Assembly: GCA_963749115.1 (NCBI GenBank)
Contig: CAVVLP010000002.1
Coordinates: 62,001 to 126,000, forward strand
Direction of reading: 5' to 3'
From: SZUA-36 sp963749115
GTDB lineage: Bacteria > Pseudomonadota > Gammaproteobacteria > Xanthomonadales > SZUA-36
DNA: 64,000 nucleotides
Shown here: piece by piece, positions 1-9,845 of the stretch
Position numbering within the stretch: the first letter of the stretch is position 1
Layout of the letters: each line of letters opens with the position of its first letter
Notes under the pieces: generated by a model
The model's database searches: none
What the model was told of the DNA's origin: nothing
What the model saw: the letters and a program-made list of their open reading frames with translations, nothing else
Position numbers and translations under genes: made by a program

Positions 1-290
1 TGCTGTGGTATATCGTGAATTTTTGCAGCGACCAGCGAATGGGCTTCGCAGTACTGGCAACCGGCGGCGCGGCTTGAGAAGTGTGCAATAAGACGCATCA
101 GACCCAGGTCAACTGCGCCCTCCGGGTCCATCACACCCTTGGTTAGCTCACCGAATCCCTTTACCATCTTCGGCCGCCGTTGCATGGTCAACAGGCTGTT
201 GGGGACAAACCCAAGGATTTTGTCAAAAATATCAAAATCACCCCGAAGTTCCGGGGTGGTTTCGGGTGGCAAGGGCTTCATATGTGCCAT
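1..290 (-). CDS. AhpD-like carboxymuconolactone decarboxylase family protein (partial)
   Basis: The first 96 residues are visible; the 3' part lies outside the window. The protein begins MAHMKPLPP and reaches an AhpD-type thiol motif, Cys78-x-x-Cys81 followed by His84 (CQYCEAH). In the carboxymuconolactone decarboxylase/AhpD superfamily this motif carries alkylhydroperoxidase or thiol-disulfide chemistry. It lies 38 bp downstream of a class III aminotransferase on the same strand, so the two are probably cotranscribed. The substrate cannot be told from this fragment. A second, unlinked family member is at 49026. Confidence 0.75.
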   Translation of the reverse strand, partial: MAHMKPLPPETTPELRGDFDIFDKILGFVPNSLLTMQRRPKMVKGFGELTKGVMDPEGAVDLGLMRLIAHFSSRAAGCQYCEAHSLVAAKIHDIPQ

Positions 291-328
291 GTTATTTCTC
301 TGCCTTGTTTTTTACAGCGAAACGCGTG

Positions 329-1838
329 TTATGCCGCTTCGCTGGTAGCTTTAGCCACTTTGACAGGCCCATTCACAATGGCATCACGGGTGGCTTCGAC
401 GATCAGGTCTACACCCGCACTGGTGATATCGAACGGTGGTGTAAAGCGCAATGCATTGATGCCACCATGAATCACGTTGATACCATGCTTGCGCATATAT
501 TCCTCGCTGGAGTTGGCACCATAATTTTTGAAATGAACAGGGTCAAGTTCAGCACTGGTCAAAAGACCGGTGCCCTGCACCTTGGTGATAGAACCGCCCA
601 GCTCACTCTTCAATGCGGTCAGCTTGTCGAACAGTTCAAGCCCCCGATCGCGGATGTTTTGCCGTAATTCCGGTGTGATGCTGTTCAGAACTGCAACGGC
701 GATATCCAGCGCCCTCGGGTTGGTGGTCATGGTATTGCCATAGACACCGGCACGATAAAGACCGGATGTGGCGGGGTTCAGGGCCAGCACTGACAGTGGA
801 TATTGACCGCCATTCATCGCTTTGGAATAGGTTTCCATATCCGGGGCATCAAGGTTTTCGAAACCCGGGTAATCACAGATGGACAATACGCCCTGCGCAC
901 GCAGACCTGCCTGGATTGAATCAATCAGGAGCAATGTGCCATTTTCCCTGGTCAATTCCCTGGCGCGGGTGTAAAACTCGGGCGTAATCGCCTGACCCGG
1001 ATTGCCTTCGCCCATGACCGGCTCCATGAAGAAGGCTTCAATGAACAATTGTTGTTTTTCAGCGTACTCAAATACCTGTTCCAGCTGGCTGATATTGTTG
1101 GGCTCAACCGTAAGCAGGTTGTCGTAATCGCGGAAGCTGGCAAGGTACTTGCAGCAGGCCGAACGTGTGGAATCTGAAAAACGCGCAGGCCGGTCGGTGC
1201 GTCCGTGAAATGAGCCCTTCAAACTGAGGATACGGATGGACTTGCTGGCGTGTCTGCCACCCGGGTCCGTCATTATCCTGGTATTGATATCTGCAATGCG
1301 CGCAGCGAGGGTGACCGCTTCCGAACCACTGTTCAGACAGAAGAACCGATCAAAAGGGCACTCGCCACGGGTCTGACCGATTTCTTTTCGCAGCGCATCC
1401 ACCAGGCGTTTCTGGCTGAAAGATGGTGTCATCACATTGGCCATAATATGTGGTTTGTTCATGGCCTTGAGCGCGGCCTCCGGTGCATGACCCAGGCCAA
1501 GCATGCCGTAACCGCCACATTCAAAAAGTACTGCGCCACGTGAGGTAATGATCCATGGACCAGAGCCGGCCAGCGCAACGTATGGGTTGATTGCATCTAC
1601 CGGGTAGAAATTGACAAAACCCTGTTGCACCCGGGTGGTCAGTTCCACTTCCGGAAGGGCCATCAGTTCAGGTTCTTCTTCAAGCAAGGCGAGGAAATCG
1701 GTATAGGCGGCATCTACGGCAGTACCGAGTCTTTCGTCCTGTTGTGCAAATCGTCAGTACGGTTTCATCATCCAGGCCGTGAGTTTGAATCGCACCACCA
1801 TGACCGCGCATTGCATTGAGTTTTTCAAGCATTTTCAT
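329..1838 (-). CDS. Class III PLP-dependent aminotransferase (apparent frameshift)
   Basis: A fold-type I, class III aminotransferase of about 500 residues, of unknown amino donor. It shows the glycine-rich cofactor region (LNSGSEAV), the conserved Asp stretch near LLLIDSIQAG and the Schiff-base lysine in METYSKAMNGG. The open frame from 1687 lacks the N-terminus. In the next frame the sequence continues upstream as RFAQQDERLGTAVDAAYTDF, and beyond about 1750 a second frame runs back to an ATG at 1838 preceded by AAGGAAA. Removing one base near 1750-1757 joins them. The downstream partner is an AhpD-like gene. Lysine- or diamine-type aminotransferase is possible, but the specificity is a guess. 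Confidence 0.75.
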
Positions 1839-1981
1839 TGAATGATTTCCTTAATTCCGGAGTCAAAAAATTCGATTCGGACAAGAATATCACACACCCG
1901 ATGGGGGCCGTAACCCCCGCCCAGTGAAACTGTTAAGTGAGCGTTTATGGCAAAAATAAAATAGGCATGAAATACAATATG

Positions 1982-3085
1982 CTATGGGCGATAGTTGTGG
2001 CGATTAAGCGCCCACGCAACGTGCTCGCGAACCATTTCAGAGTCGTACTGCAAGCGGCTTTGAAGCGCCTTGATGATGGCAGCGGATGTCGGTGCATTTC
2101 CCAGTGCAACTGCAATATTGCGTAACCAGCATTCAAAACCGATACGGCGGATTGCGCTGCCCTCGGTACGTTGCAGGAACTGTTCTTCGTTCCATTCAAA
2201 CAGCACGATCAGTTGCGGGGCATCAAGTCCATGGCGTGGCGCAAAATCGGCTTCCCGGGTGGGTTGGGCAAAACGGTTCCATGGGCATACCAGTTGGCAG
2301 TCGTCGCAACCATAGATACGGTTGCCCATCAGCGCACGGAACTCTTCGGGAATACTGCCACGGAGCTCGATGGTCAGGTAGGAAATACAACGCCTCGCAT
2401 CTACCGTAAAGGGGGCGACAATGGCCTGGGTAGGGCAGATGTCGATGCATTTCGTACAGGCACCACAATGTTCGTCAGCGGGTGTATCGACAGGCAATGG
2501 CAAATCGGTGTAGATTTCTCCAAGGAAAAACCAGCTACCTGCGTGTTTGTTGATCAGGTTGGTATGTTTGCCTATCCAACCCAGACCGGCCTTTTCAGCC
2601 AATGCTTTTTCCAACACCGGTGCCGAGTCCACGAACACCCGGTAACCGAATGGACCGATGTGCGCTTCGATTTGTCGAGCCAGTTTTTGCAGACGTTTGC
2701 GCATCAGTTTATGGTAATCGCGACCGACAGCGTAGCGTGACACAACACCTTTGGAGGCATCTGCAAGCAAAGTCTCTATGTCCGCAGCAGATTGAGGCAG
2801 ATAGTCCAGACGCACGGAGATGACCCGCAGGGTACCGGGCTCCAGTTCATCCGGCCGGCTGCGGCGTGTACCGTGACGTTGCATGTACTGCATGTCGCCA
2901 TGAAAACCCTGCGACAACCAGTTATTGAGATGGATTTCGTGATCTCCCAGTTCAATATCACTAAAACCCACCTGCTGGAACCCCAGTTCCTGGCCCCAGC
3001 GGCGAATGTGCTCTGCCAGCTCAATCATGTCAGCATCAGGCACCTGTGCCTCATCGGTATTTTTAGGTTTAATGGGGAGGTTCAC
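1982..3085 (-). CDS. queG: Epoxyqueuosine reductase QueG
   Basis: QueG performs the last step of queuosine synthesis, reducing epoxyqueuosine in tRNA with cobalamin and two 4Fe-4S clusters. The two ferredoxin-like cysteine sets are visible: CGACTKCIDICPTQAI and, further on, CDDCQLVCPWN. The N-terminal segment ELGFQQVGFSDIELGDHE and the C-terminal HEAT-like helices (REHVAWALNRH) match the family. The open frame extends to 3181, but that would overlap the divergent nnr start. I prefer the GTG at 3085, and ATG 3028 is an alternative; neither has a convincing ribosome site. queG next to nnr/tsaE is the conserved gammaproteobacterial order. Another queuosine gene, queF, is at 24851. Confidence 0.93.
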   Translation of the reverse strand: MNLPIKPKNTDEAQVPDADMIELAEHIRRWGQELGFQQVGFSDIELGDHEIHLNNWLSQGFHGDMQYMQRHGTRRSRPDELEPGTLRVISVRLDYLPQSAADIETLLADASKGVVSRYAVGRDYHKLMRKRLQKLARQIEAHIGPFGYRVFVDSAPVLEKALAEKAGLGWIGKHTNLINKHAGSWFFLGEIYTDLPLPVDTPADEHCGACTKCIDICPTQAIVAPFTVDARRCISYLTIELRGSIPEEFRALMGNRIYGCDDCQLVCPWNRFAQPTREADFAPRHGLDAPQLIVLFEWNEEQFLQRTEGSAIRRIGFECWLRNIAVALGNAPTSAAIIKALQSRLQYDSEMVREHVAWALNRHNYRP

Positions 3086-3100
3086 TGATCGATTCACCGT

Positions 3101-3106
3101 TATAAT
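3101..3106 (+). promoter_or_regulatory. Perfect sigma70 -10 box upstream of nnr
   Basis: TATAAT lies seven bases before the nnr ATG, so a transcript starting at the usual distance would begin at or next to the start codon (leaderless mRNA). The -35 region about 17 bases upstream is poor. The site is inferred from sequence only. Confidence 0.45.
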
Positions 3107-3112
3107 GGGGCC

Positions 3113-4619
3113 ATGTCTGATGCCAGTTACAAATTGTATACCGCGGCAGCGGTTCGTGGGATTGATTATGCCGCTATTCATGATTTAGGCATCCCCGGTT
3201 ATGAACTGATGTGCCGGGCAGGCCGCGCGGTGGTTGATGTCGCACGCGAAAGTTTTCCCGATGCCAGGCGCTGGCTGATTATGTGTGGCCCCGGTAATAA
3301 CGGTGGTGACGGCTACGTGGTGGCGAGACTGGCTGTTGAAGCCCGTATTGATGTCACGATTGTGTTCAATGGTCGATCCGCGGCAACTCAAGGGGGATGC
3401 AGCCCAGGCCTACTCGGACTGGCAGGCGGGCGGTGGTGAAGTTGCCCTCTGGCCTCTGTCAGGAAATGATTCGTATGACCTGGCGCTGGATGCCCTGCTT
3501 GGTACGGGTATTGATCGTGTGGTGGGTGGTGAATTCCGCGCTGCAATTGCCTACCTGAATCAACTGGACTGCCCGAAACTGGCCATCGACATTCCATCCG
3601 GTTTGAATGCGGACACGGGTTGTCTGATGGGCTGCGCCGTCCAGGCCCGGAACACGGTCACTTTCGTAGGACGTAAACGCGGGATGTATACAGCAGACGG
3701 GCCCGATTACTGTGGCGCTATCAGTTTCGATGATCTGGCGATACCTGCTGAAGCAACCCTGCAACAAGCCGAAGGAGCGGGTAGTCTGCTGATGCCGGGT
3801 TACCTGGTTGACGTTCTAAAACCACGACCGCGAAACTCACATAAGGGTAGCTTCGGGCATGTTCTCGCTGTGGGTGGTATCAAGGGTATGGGTGGCGCTA
3901 TCCGTTTGTGTGGTGAGGCGGCATTGCGTAGTGGTGCAGGCAAGGTAACACTGGCAACCGACCCGGCACATGCCGGTTTGATCAACCTTGTCCGCCCCGA
4001 ACTGATGGTCAAAGCCGTTGGCTCAGGGGCTGAGTTACTCTCCCTGCTTGGCAGGGATTTTGTCGTTGCCCTCGGGCCCGGCCTGGGTACGAGTGACTGG
4101 TCTATGTCACTTTTAAAAACCTGTCTTGAATCAGAAGCGCCGCTGGTAGTCGACGCGGATGGCCTGAATCTGTTGGCACAGCAGTCGCAGCAAGACCCAC
4201 TCAAACGTGACAATTGGATTCTCACACCACACCCCGCTGAAGCGGCGCGTTTACTGGCGTGTGAAGTTTCAGATATCCAGCAGGATCGCGTCCAGTCGGC
4301 AACGGCTATTGCCCGGCGCTTTGGTGCCTGCGTGGTTTTGAAAGGCTGTGGCACCGTTGTAGTTGATGCTTCCGGTGAATATTCAATATGTCCAGCGGGT
4401 AATCCTGGAATGGCCACTGCCGGCAGTGGCGACGTGCTGACGGGTATTGTCGCCGCCTTGCTGGCCCAGGGTTTGTCCTGCCTCGACGCGGCCCGGATCG
4501 GGGTGCTGGTGCATGCACTGGCAGGAGACCATGCGGTGGACAAGCGGGGTGAGATGGCATTGATTGCAGGCGATATAACCGCCGCTTTGCCAACTGTGTG
4601 GCAGTCGGCCGGTTTATGA
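3113..4619 (+). CDS. nnr: Bifunctional NAD(P)H-hydrate epimerase / ADP-dependent NAD(P)H-hydrate dehydratase (apparent frameshift)
   Basis: A metabolite-repair enzyme that restores hydrated NADH and NADPH. The N-terminal epimerase domain (YjeF_N) has GPGNNGGDGYVVARLA near residue 62. The C-terminal ribokinase-like dehydratase domain has VDADGLNLL, ILTPHPAEAARL and the GSGDVLTGIVAALLAQG catalytic loop. The reading frame changes at about 3366-3378: VTIVFNG in the first frame must pass to MVDPRQLKGDAAQ in the next, which removal of one A from the AA there would do. The total length fits one surplus base (501 residues). The stop overlaps the tsaE start (ATGA), implying translational coupling. Confidence 0.92.
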
Positions 4620-5101
4620 ATGAGCCATCATCAGCAAACGTTGCAGGTGATGTGGTATTCCCCAATGAACGTGACCTTCAACATTTCGCGAATAAATTTT
4701 CGTGTAATATACCCCGGCCACTGGTCATTTGGCTTGAGGGTGATCTCGGCGCCGGCAAAACAGCATTCGCCAGGGCCTTGATTCATGCCCTGGGTTACAA
4801 AGGTCGTGTCAAGAGTCCGACTTACGGTTTGCTGGAACATTACCCACTCGATACACTGCAGGTCCTGCACATGGATCTTTACAGGATAGGTGATCCGGGT
4901 GAGCTTGAATTTCTGGGTATAGAAGATTTGCTGGATGATAAAACCATCCTGCTGGTTGAGTGGCCGGACAGGGGCGGGCTTTGGCTTCCGAAGCCTGACT
5001 TCATATTCAGATTTGCTTACGCAAAACAGGGTCGTGACCTTCATTGGACGGCCTGTACGCAGCGGGCAAAAATATTCGCTGTGACCATGCTAGATACCTA
5101 A
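4616..5101 (+). CDS. tsaE: tRNA threonylcarbamoyladenosine biosynthesis ATPase TsaE
   Basis: TsaE is the P-loop ATPase that works with TsaB and TsaD to make t6A37 on ANN-decoding tRNAs. The Walker A motif GDLGAGKTAFAR sits near residue 45. SPTYGLLEHYPL, HMDLYRI and LVEWPDR follow in family order, and the length (161 residues) is normal. The ATG at 4616 overlaps the nnr stop codon, a better start than the in-frame codon upstream inside nnr. It is the second gene of the nnr-tsaE-amiC-mutL run. Confidence 0.94.
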   Translation: MNEPSSANVAGDVVFPNERDLQHFANKFSCNIPRPLVIWLEGDLGAGKTAFARALIHALGYKGRVKSPTYGLLEHYPLDTLQVLHMDLYRIGDPGELEFLGIEDLLDDKTILLVEWPDRGGLWLPKPDFIFRFAYAKQGRDLHWTACTQRAKIFAVTMLDT

Positions 5102-5223
5102 TTAGCTTCCTTAGCTAGTTCTGATATCTTGCGGTTTTTAATAAGAAACTGTTGCTTTTTCACGAAAAGCAATTCATCATTATATTTACGATGAGGAGGT
5201 GTAATTGTGAGGTTTGGGAGCCA

Positions 5224-6525
5224 ATGCGCAAACGCTTACTGCTAGTAATCCTGCTTTTGCTGGGCTCACTGCCGGTTATGGCTGCCGAAGTGAGTGGCTT
5301 TCGTGTCTGGGCGGATCCCGTCAAAACCCGTGCAGTACTTGACCTTGACCGTAAAACGGCCTACAAGATTTTTACCCTGAAAAACCCGCATCGGGTGGTC
5401 GTTGATTTACAGGGCTCCTCCATTGATATCCCCGTCGAACTGGATGAAGAGCACGCTGGCATCATTGCAAGTGTGCGCTACGGTCAGCCGGATACGAGTA
5501 CCCTTCGCGTGGTTTTTGATCTTAGCGAGAGCGCTGAATTAAAGAGCTTCCTGTTGGAACCGACCGCGCAATACAGCCATCGACTGGTGATTGACCTTTT
5601 CTCGAGGTCGAGTCGTCAGACATCTTCAATGGTTAAATATGTATCCGATATCAGTAAACCCGACCGGGAAGTGGTCATTGCCGTTGATGCGGGTCATGGT
5701 GGCGAAGACCCAGGTGCCATAGGCAAGAAAAAAACACGGGAAAAAGACGTCGTTCTGCGCATCGCCAGGGAGCTTAAAAAGGCCATTGACGCCGAGCCTG
5801 GTATGCGGGCAGTACTGACCCGTGATGGTGATTACTATATTCCGTTACGTGGGCGTTACGAAAAAGCACGCAAGGCACGTGCTGACCTGTTTATATCCAT
5901 TCACGCCGACGCCTTTATCAAGAGCAGCGTCAGGGGAAGTTCGGTTTTTGTATTATCAGCACGCGGCGCGAGTAGTGAATTCGCACGTCTGCTGGCTGAC
6001 AGTGAAAATGCTTCCGACCTGGTGGGCGGTGTAACACTTAACGATAAGGATGACATGCTGGCCTCGGTTTTACTGGATCTTTCTCAAAGTGCAACACGTG
6101 AAGCCAGCAATAAAGTCGCCAGAGACATACTGGCTGCGATGAAACGCACCGGTAAGGTTCACAAGCCTCACGTGGGGCGCGCCAACTTCATGGTACTTAA
6201 ATCGCCGGATGTACCCTCGGTACTGGTTGAAACGGCTTTTATCAGTAATCCCGGCGAGGAAAAACGCCTGACCGAAAAAGAATTTCAGCAGCGCATGGCA
6301 AGAACCATCACCCGCGGTATCAAGGATTATTTCTACGCGAGTCCACCACCCGGTACCTGGATTGCTGCAAATCGGGATGGTTTGAAATACATCGTCGCCC
6401 GCGGTGATACTCTTGGTGGTATCGCTAACCGGTATAGCGTCAGTCTGAACCGTCTTCGTACTGCAAATAATATACGTGGTGATGTGATCCACGTCGGCCG
6501 GGAATTGCTTATCCCTACCAGTTAG
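5224..6525 (+). CDS. amiC: N-acetylmuramoyl-L-alanine amidase (AmiB/AmiC type) with LysM
   Basis: A periplasmic zinc amidase that removes stem peptides from septal murein during cell separation. Residues 1-20 form a signal peptide (MRKRLLLVILLLLGSLPVMA). An AMIN domain (to about 130) targets the protein to the wall. The Amidase_3 domain shows the zinc ligands in DAGHGGEDPG, LFISIHADAF and the catalytic Glu in VLVETAFISNP. A single LysM domain forms the C-terminus (YIVARGDTLGGIANRYS). I start at 5224 because the open frame upstream (from 5152) would bury the signal peptide. It sits directly before mutL, as in many gammaproteobacteria. Enteric homologues may be called AmiB. Confidence 0.92.
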   Translation: MRKRLLLVILLLLGSLPVMAAEVSGFRVWADPVKTRAVLDLDRKTAYKIFTLKNPHRVVVDLQGSSIDIPVELDEEHAGIIASVRYGQPDTSTLRVVFDLSESAELKSFLLEPTAQYSHRLVIDLFSRSSRQTSSMVKYVSDISKPDREVVIAVDAGHGGEDPGAIGKKKTREKDVVLRIARELKKAIDAEPGMRAVLTRDGDYYIPLRGRYEKARKARADLFISIHADAFIKSSVRGSSVFVLSARGASSEFARLLADSENASDLVGGVTLNDKDDMLASVLLDLSQSATREASNKVARDILAAMKRTGKVHKPHVGRANFMVLKSPDVPSVLVETAFISNPGEEKRLTEKEFQQRMARTITRGIKDYFYASPPPGTWIAANRDGLKYIVARGDTLGGIANRYSVSLNRLRTANNIRGDVIHVGRELLIPTS

Positions 6526-6741
6526 CGTAATGCATCGTAATTAACGGTACTTTCGGCCAGGCGAAAAGCGGTTAGCCGCACCAGGAGTAGGCGCTTGAGG
6601 CGAGGCAAGTTTCCGCGGCGGTACCTTTCCTATCCTGCTTTGACCGGTTTATCTGAACGTTTTACACCTACTTCTTTTTCCCAATCTGTGTAAGCTGTGG
6701 TGTTTCCGCTCTTGAAATGAATCCGCAGAACGGCTAAAAGA

Positions 6742-8562
6742 GTGCGCATGCCTATTCACCAGTTACCAGAACTTCTGATCAATCAAATCGCCGCCGGTGA
6801 AGTGGTTGAAAGACCTTCGTCTGTAGTCAAGGAGTTGATCGAAAACAGCCTGGATGCTGGCGCACAGTCCATTCAGGTTGCACTTGAGCAGGGTGGCAAG
6901 CGCCTGGTTCGGGTCGTTGATGATGGCTGCGGTATACCGGTGGAAGAATTGCCCCTGGCACTGGCGCGTCACGCGACCAGCAAGATCAGCTCGCTGCCGG
7001 ACTTGGAAGAAGTCGCTACCATGGGTTTCAGAGGTGAAGCACTACCCAGCATGTCCTCGGTTAGCAGGATGAGTATTACTTCCCGAATCGCTGAGGCAGA
7101 GCATGCGTGGCAGGTCAAAACGGCAAGTGGTGAAATTGAAACTGCAGTTCCAGCGCCCGGCGCACCCGGCACACAGGTTGAATTACGTGATCTGTTTTAC
7201 AACGTTCCTGCACGCAGGAAGTTCATGCGTACGGATCAGACCGAGTTCAAACATGTGGACGAATTGTTGAAACGATTCGCACTCGCGCGTCCTGATGTCG
7301 GTTTTCAGCTACAGCACAACAATCGCATGGTTCGCCAGTTCTCGCCGGTGCGCACCGATGAGGATATGCTTTCCAGGCTGGAAGCGGTGATCGGTCCGGA
7401 ATTTGTAGAACATGCATTGAGCATTGATGAGCAGCGTGGCTCCTTTGGTTTGCGTGGCTGGGTGGCCGAACCCCGTTATAACCGGCCACAGGCAGACCGG
7501 CAGTTCTTTTTTGTAAATGGCCGGGTGATTCGGGATCGACTGGTCGCGCACGCCATTCGGCAGAGTTTTCGGGATGTAATGTTCCACGGCCGTCATCCCG
7601 CATTTGTGTTGTTCCTTGAATTGCCCTATACCGGTGTGGATGTGAATGTCCATCCGCAGAAACACGAAGTACGTTTCAGAGATTCCCGTGCAGTTCACGA
7701 TTTCATTTTTTCCACTCTCAACCGGAGCCTGGCCTCTGCCGGTGTCGGTGGCGGTGCGCTACGACCCGGTAGCGAAGTGCGCGATCCCGCCCACAGCGCC
7801 CAGGACGGTGCTCAAGGCGGTGCCCAAACCGGTAACTGGGCCGCACGGCAACCGGCGATGCCGATTAACGTTGCTGAGCAGATACAGAGTTACGCTCAAC
7901 TGGTTTCTGCTCCACGGACGGGCATGGCTGGCGCGGGAAGCGGGACAGATTATCTGGTGGGGCAGGAAAGTGATGAATTTCCGCCGCTGGGTTTCGCGCT
8001 GGCACAATTGCATGGCATATATATCCTCGCGCAGAATCGGCATGGCCTGGTGCTGGTGGATATGCATGCTGCACATGAACGCATCACTTATGAACGTTTC
8101 AAGGCAGGACTGGCGCAGGATGGAATACGCAGCCAGAATCTATTGGTGCCGGTGACCGTACATGTCAGTGAACGAGAGGCGGATATGGTAGAAGAGCACT
8201 CAGCCAGTCTCGAGTCACTCGGTATCAGTTGCGACCGTTCAGGGCCGCAAACCGTGGTGGTCCGGAAAGTACCAACCCTGCTACAACAAGCCGATATGAG
8301 CCGTTTGCTGCAGGATGTGCTTTCAGAGCTGGTCTCAGACGGCAAAAGCCTGAAAATTGAGTCAGAAATGGATGAGGTGCTTTCTTCGATGGCGTGCCAT
8401 GGTTCGGTACGGGCCAACCGTCAGCTCAATATTGCCGAGATGAATGCCTTACTGCGTGACATGGAAAGAACCGAACGGGCAGCGCAGTGTAATCATGGCC
8501 GGCCAACCTGGGTGCAACTGGATATGCAAAGTCTTGACCGTCTTTTTCTGCGCGGACGCTAG
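6742..8562 (+). CDS. mutL: DNA mismatch repair protein MutL (endonuclease-motif type)
   Basis: MutL links MutS mismatch recognition to downstream repair. The N-terminal GHKL ATPase has NQIAAGEVVERPSSVVKEL, DDGCGI, HATSKI and GFRGEAL. The C-terminal domain carries DMHAAHERITYE, ACHGSVRA and CNHGRP, which match the DQHA(x)2E(x)4E, ACHxAxR and CPHxRP nuclease motifs. That suggests a nicking MutL, unlike E. coli MutL, which relies on MutH. The length of 606 residues is normal. It starts with GTG at 6742 or ATG at 6748. The miaA start codon follows the stop without a gap. Confidence 0.95.
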   Translation: MRMPIHQLPELLINQIAAGEVVERPSSVVKELIENSLDAGAQSIQVALEQGGKRLVRVVDDGCGIPVEELPLALARHATSKISSLPDLEEVATMGFRGEALPSMSSVSRMSITSRIAEAEHAWQVKTASGEIETAVPAPGAPGTQVELRDLFYNVPARRKFMRTDQTEFKHVDELLKRFALARPDVGFQLQHNNRMVRQFSPVRTDEDMLSRLEAVIGPEFVEHALSIDEQRGSFGLRGWVAEPRYNRPQADRQFFFVNGRVIRDRLVAHAIRQSFRDVMFHGRHPAFVLFLELPYTGVDVNVHPQKHEVRFRDSRAVHDFIFSTLNRSLASAGVGGGALRPGSEVRDPAHSAQDGAQGGAQTGNWAARQPAMPINVAEQIQSYAQLVSAPRTGMAGAGSGTDYLVGQESDEFPPLGFALAQLHGIYILAQNRHGLVLVDMHAAHERITYERFKAGLAQDGIRSQNLLVPVTVHVSEREADMVEEHSASLESLGISCDRSGPQTVVVRKVPTLLQQADMSRLLQDVLSELVSDGKSLKIESEMDEVLSSMACHGSVRANRQLNIAEMNALLRDMERTERAAQCNHGRPTWVQLDMQSLDRLFLRGR

Positions 8563-9526
8563 GTGTCTGCCAGCAGGGTCATGAAACCTTCTAAATTGCC
8601 AGCAGCCGTTTTTCTGATGGGACCGACCGCTTCCGGAAAAACCGGCCTGGCAGTTGATTTGTGCCAGCGTTTTCCACTGGAAATTATCAGTGTTGATTCA
8701 GCATTGGTTTACCGAGGCATGGATATCGGCACTGCCAAACCTGACCAGGCAACCCTTGAGTTGGCGCCACATCGCCTGATCGATATACGCGATCCGGCGG
8801 AAAGTTATTCGGCGGCGGAATTCTGTGCTGATGCCTTACGGGAAATGGCGTCGATCACGGCCAGCCGGTAAAGTACCGTTACTGGTTGGTGGGACCATGC
8901 TTTATTTCCGTGCACTCGAACACGGCCTTTCGGTGTTGCCGCCGGCCGATGCGGAGGTTCGTAAACGTTTGGAGCAGCAGGCGGCTGAGATAGGCTGGTC
9001 TGCCATGCACGAGATTCTGCGGCAAAGAGACCCGCAGGCTGCATCACGCATACACCCGAATGATCCGCAACGAATTCAGCGGGCACTTGAGGTTATCTCA
9101 CTCAGCGGTCGGAGCATGAGCGAGCTTTATGAAAAAACGGCAGACTATACACTGGGTTACCAACTCCACAAAATTGTCATATCACCGGAGCCACGCAGTG
9201 TCTTGCATAGACGAATCGAGCAACGCTTTGACTTGATGATCGATGCCGGGTTCATCGATGAAATGAAAGGGCTTTTTGCACGGTCTGATCTTAATGCCGA
9301 TCTGCCTTCCATGCGCGCCGTGGGTTATCGCCAGGGATGGGAATGGCTGCAGGGTAAATACACGTTCGAAGAGATGCGTGAAAGAGCGATCATAGCGACC
9401 CGGCAACTTGCCAAAAGACAGTTAACCTGGTTAAGGCGGGAAAGTGCATCTGTATGGTATGATTTGCAGACAGATCGGGTGAAGCAGGAAGTTATCGAAG
9501 TGCTTGGGGGGTTCCTTGAAGCTTAG
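8563..9526 (+). CDS. miaA: tRNA dimethylallyltransferase MiaA (apparent frameshift)
   Basis: MiaA transfers a dimethylallyl group to A37 of UNN-decoding tRNAs. The P-loop GPTASGKTGLA and DSALVYRGMDIGTAKP are in the first frame. GKVPLLVGGTMLYFRALEHG and DPQRIQRALEV are in the next frame. The switch lies at about 8862-8868, where ITASR-stop should read on as ITASGKVPLL; deleting one C restores a 320-residue protein of ordinary length. It begins with GTG at 8563 immediately after mutL, or with ATG at 8581. miaA-hfq-hflX is the conserved order. Confidence 0.93.
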
Positions 9527-9595
9527 AACTTCCGCACCCATGTAGTCTGTTCCGTAAACAGTCGGACATTAATAATAAATTCAGGAGAAACAGCC

Positions 9596-9829
9596 ATGCC
9601 CAAGGGTCAATCATTACAAGAACCATTCTTGAACGCATTGCGTCGTGAACGTGTGCCGGTTGCGATCTATCTCGTTAACGGAATCAAGCTGCAGGGTCAG
9701 GTCGAGTCATTCGATCAGTTTGTGGTTTTGCTTAAAAACTCAGTGAGTCAAATGATCTACAAACATGCCATCTCAACCGTCGTTCCCGCCAGGAACGTCA
9801 GTGTTTTTGATGAGGAGGACGAAGGCTAG
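9596..9829 (+). CDS. hfq: RNA chaperone Hfq
   Basis: A hexameric Sm-like protein that pairs small RNAs with mRNAs. The 77-residue protein contains the Sm1 region (QEPFLNALRRERVPVAIYLVNGIKLQGQ) and the Sm2 signature (MIYKHAISTVVP). The acidic tail DEEDEG is short compared with the roughly 102-residue E. coli protein. An AGGAGAAA ribosome site precedes the ATG. It lies between miaA and hflX, as expected. Confidence 0.98.
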   Translation: MPKGQSLQEPFLNALRRERVPVAIYLVNGIKLQGQVESFDQFVVLLKNSVSQMIYKHAISTVVPARNVSVFDEEDEG

Positions 9830-9845
9830 ATAGAGGCCTCCTGGT

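Noticed and set aside
329..1838. Aminotransferase as a true pseudogene
   Set aside because: One frame break only, with catalytic residues intact and the same one-base signature as in essential genes; an error is more likely.
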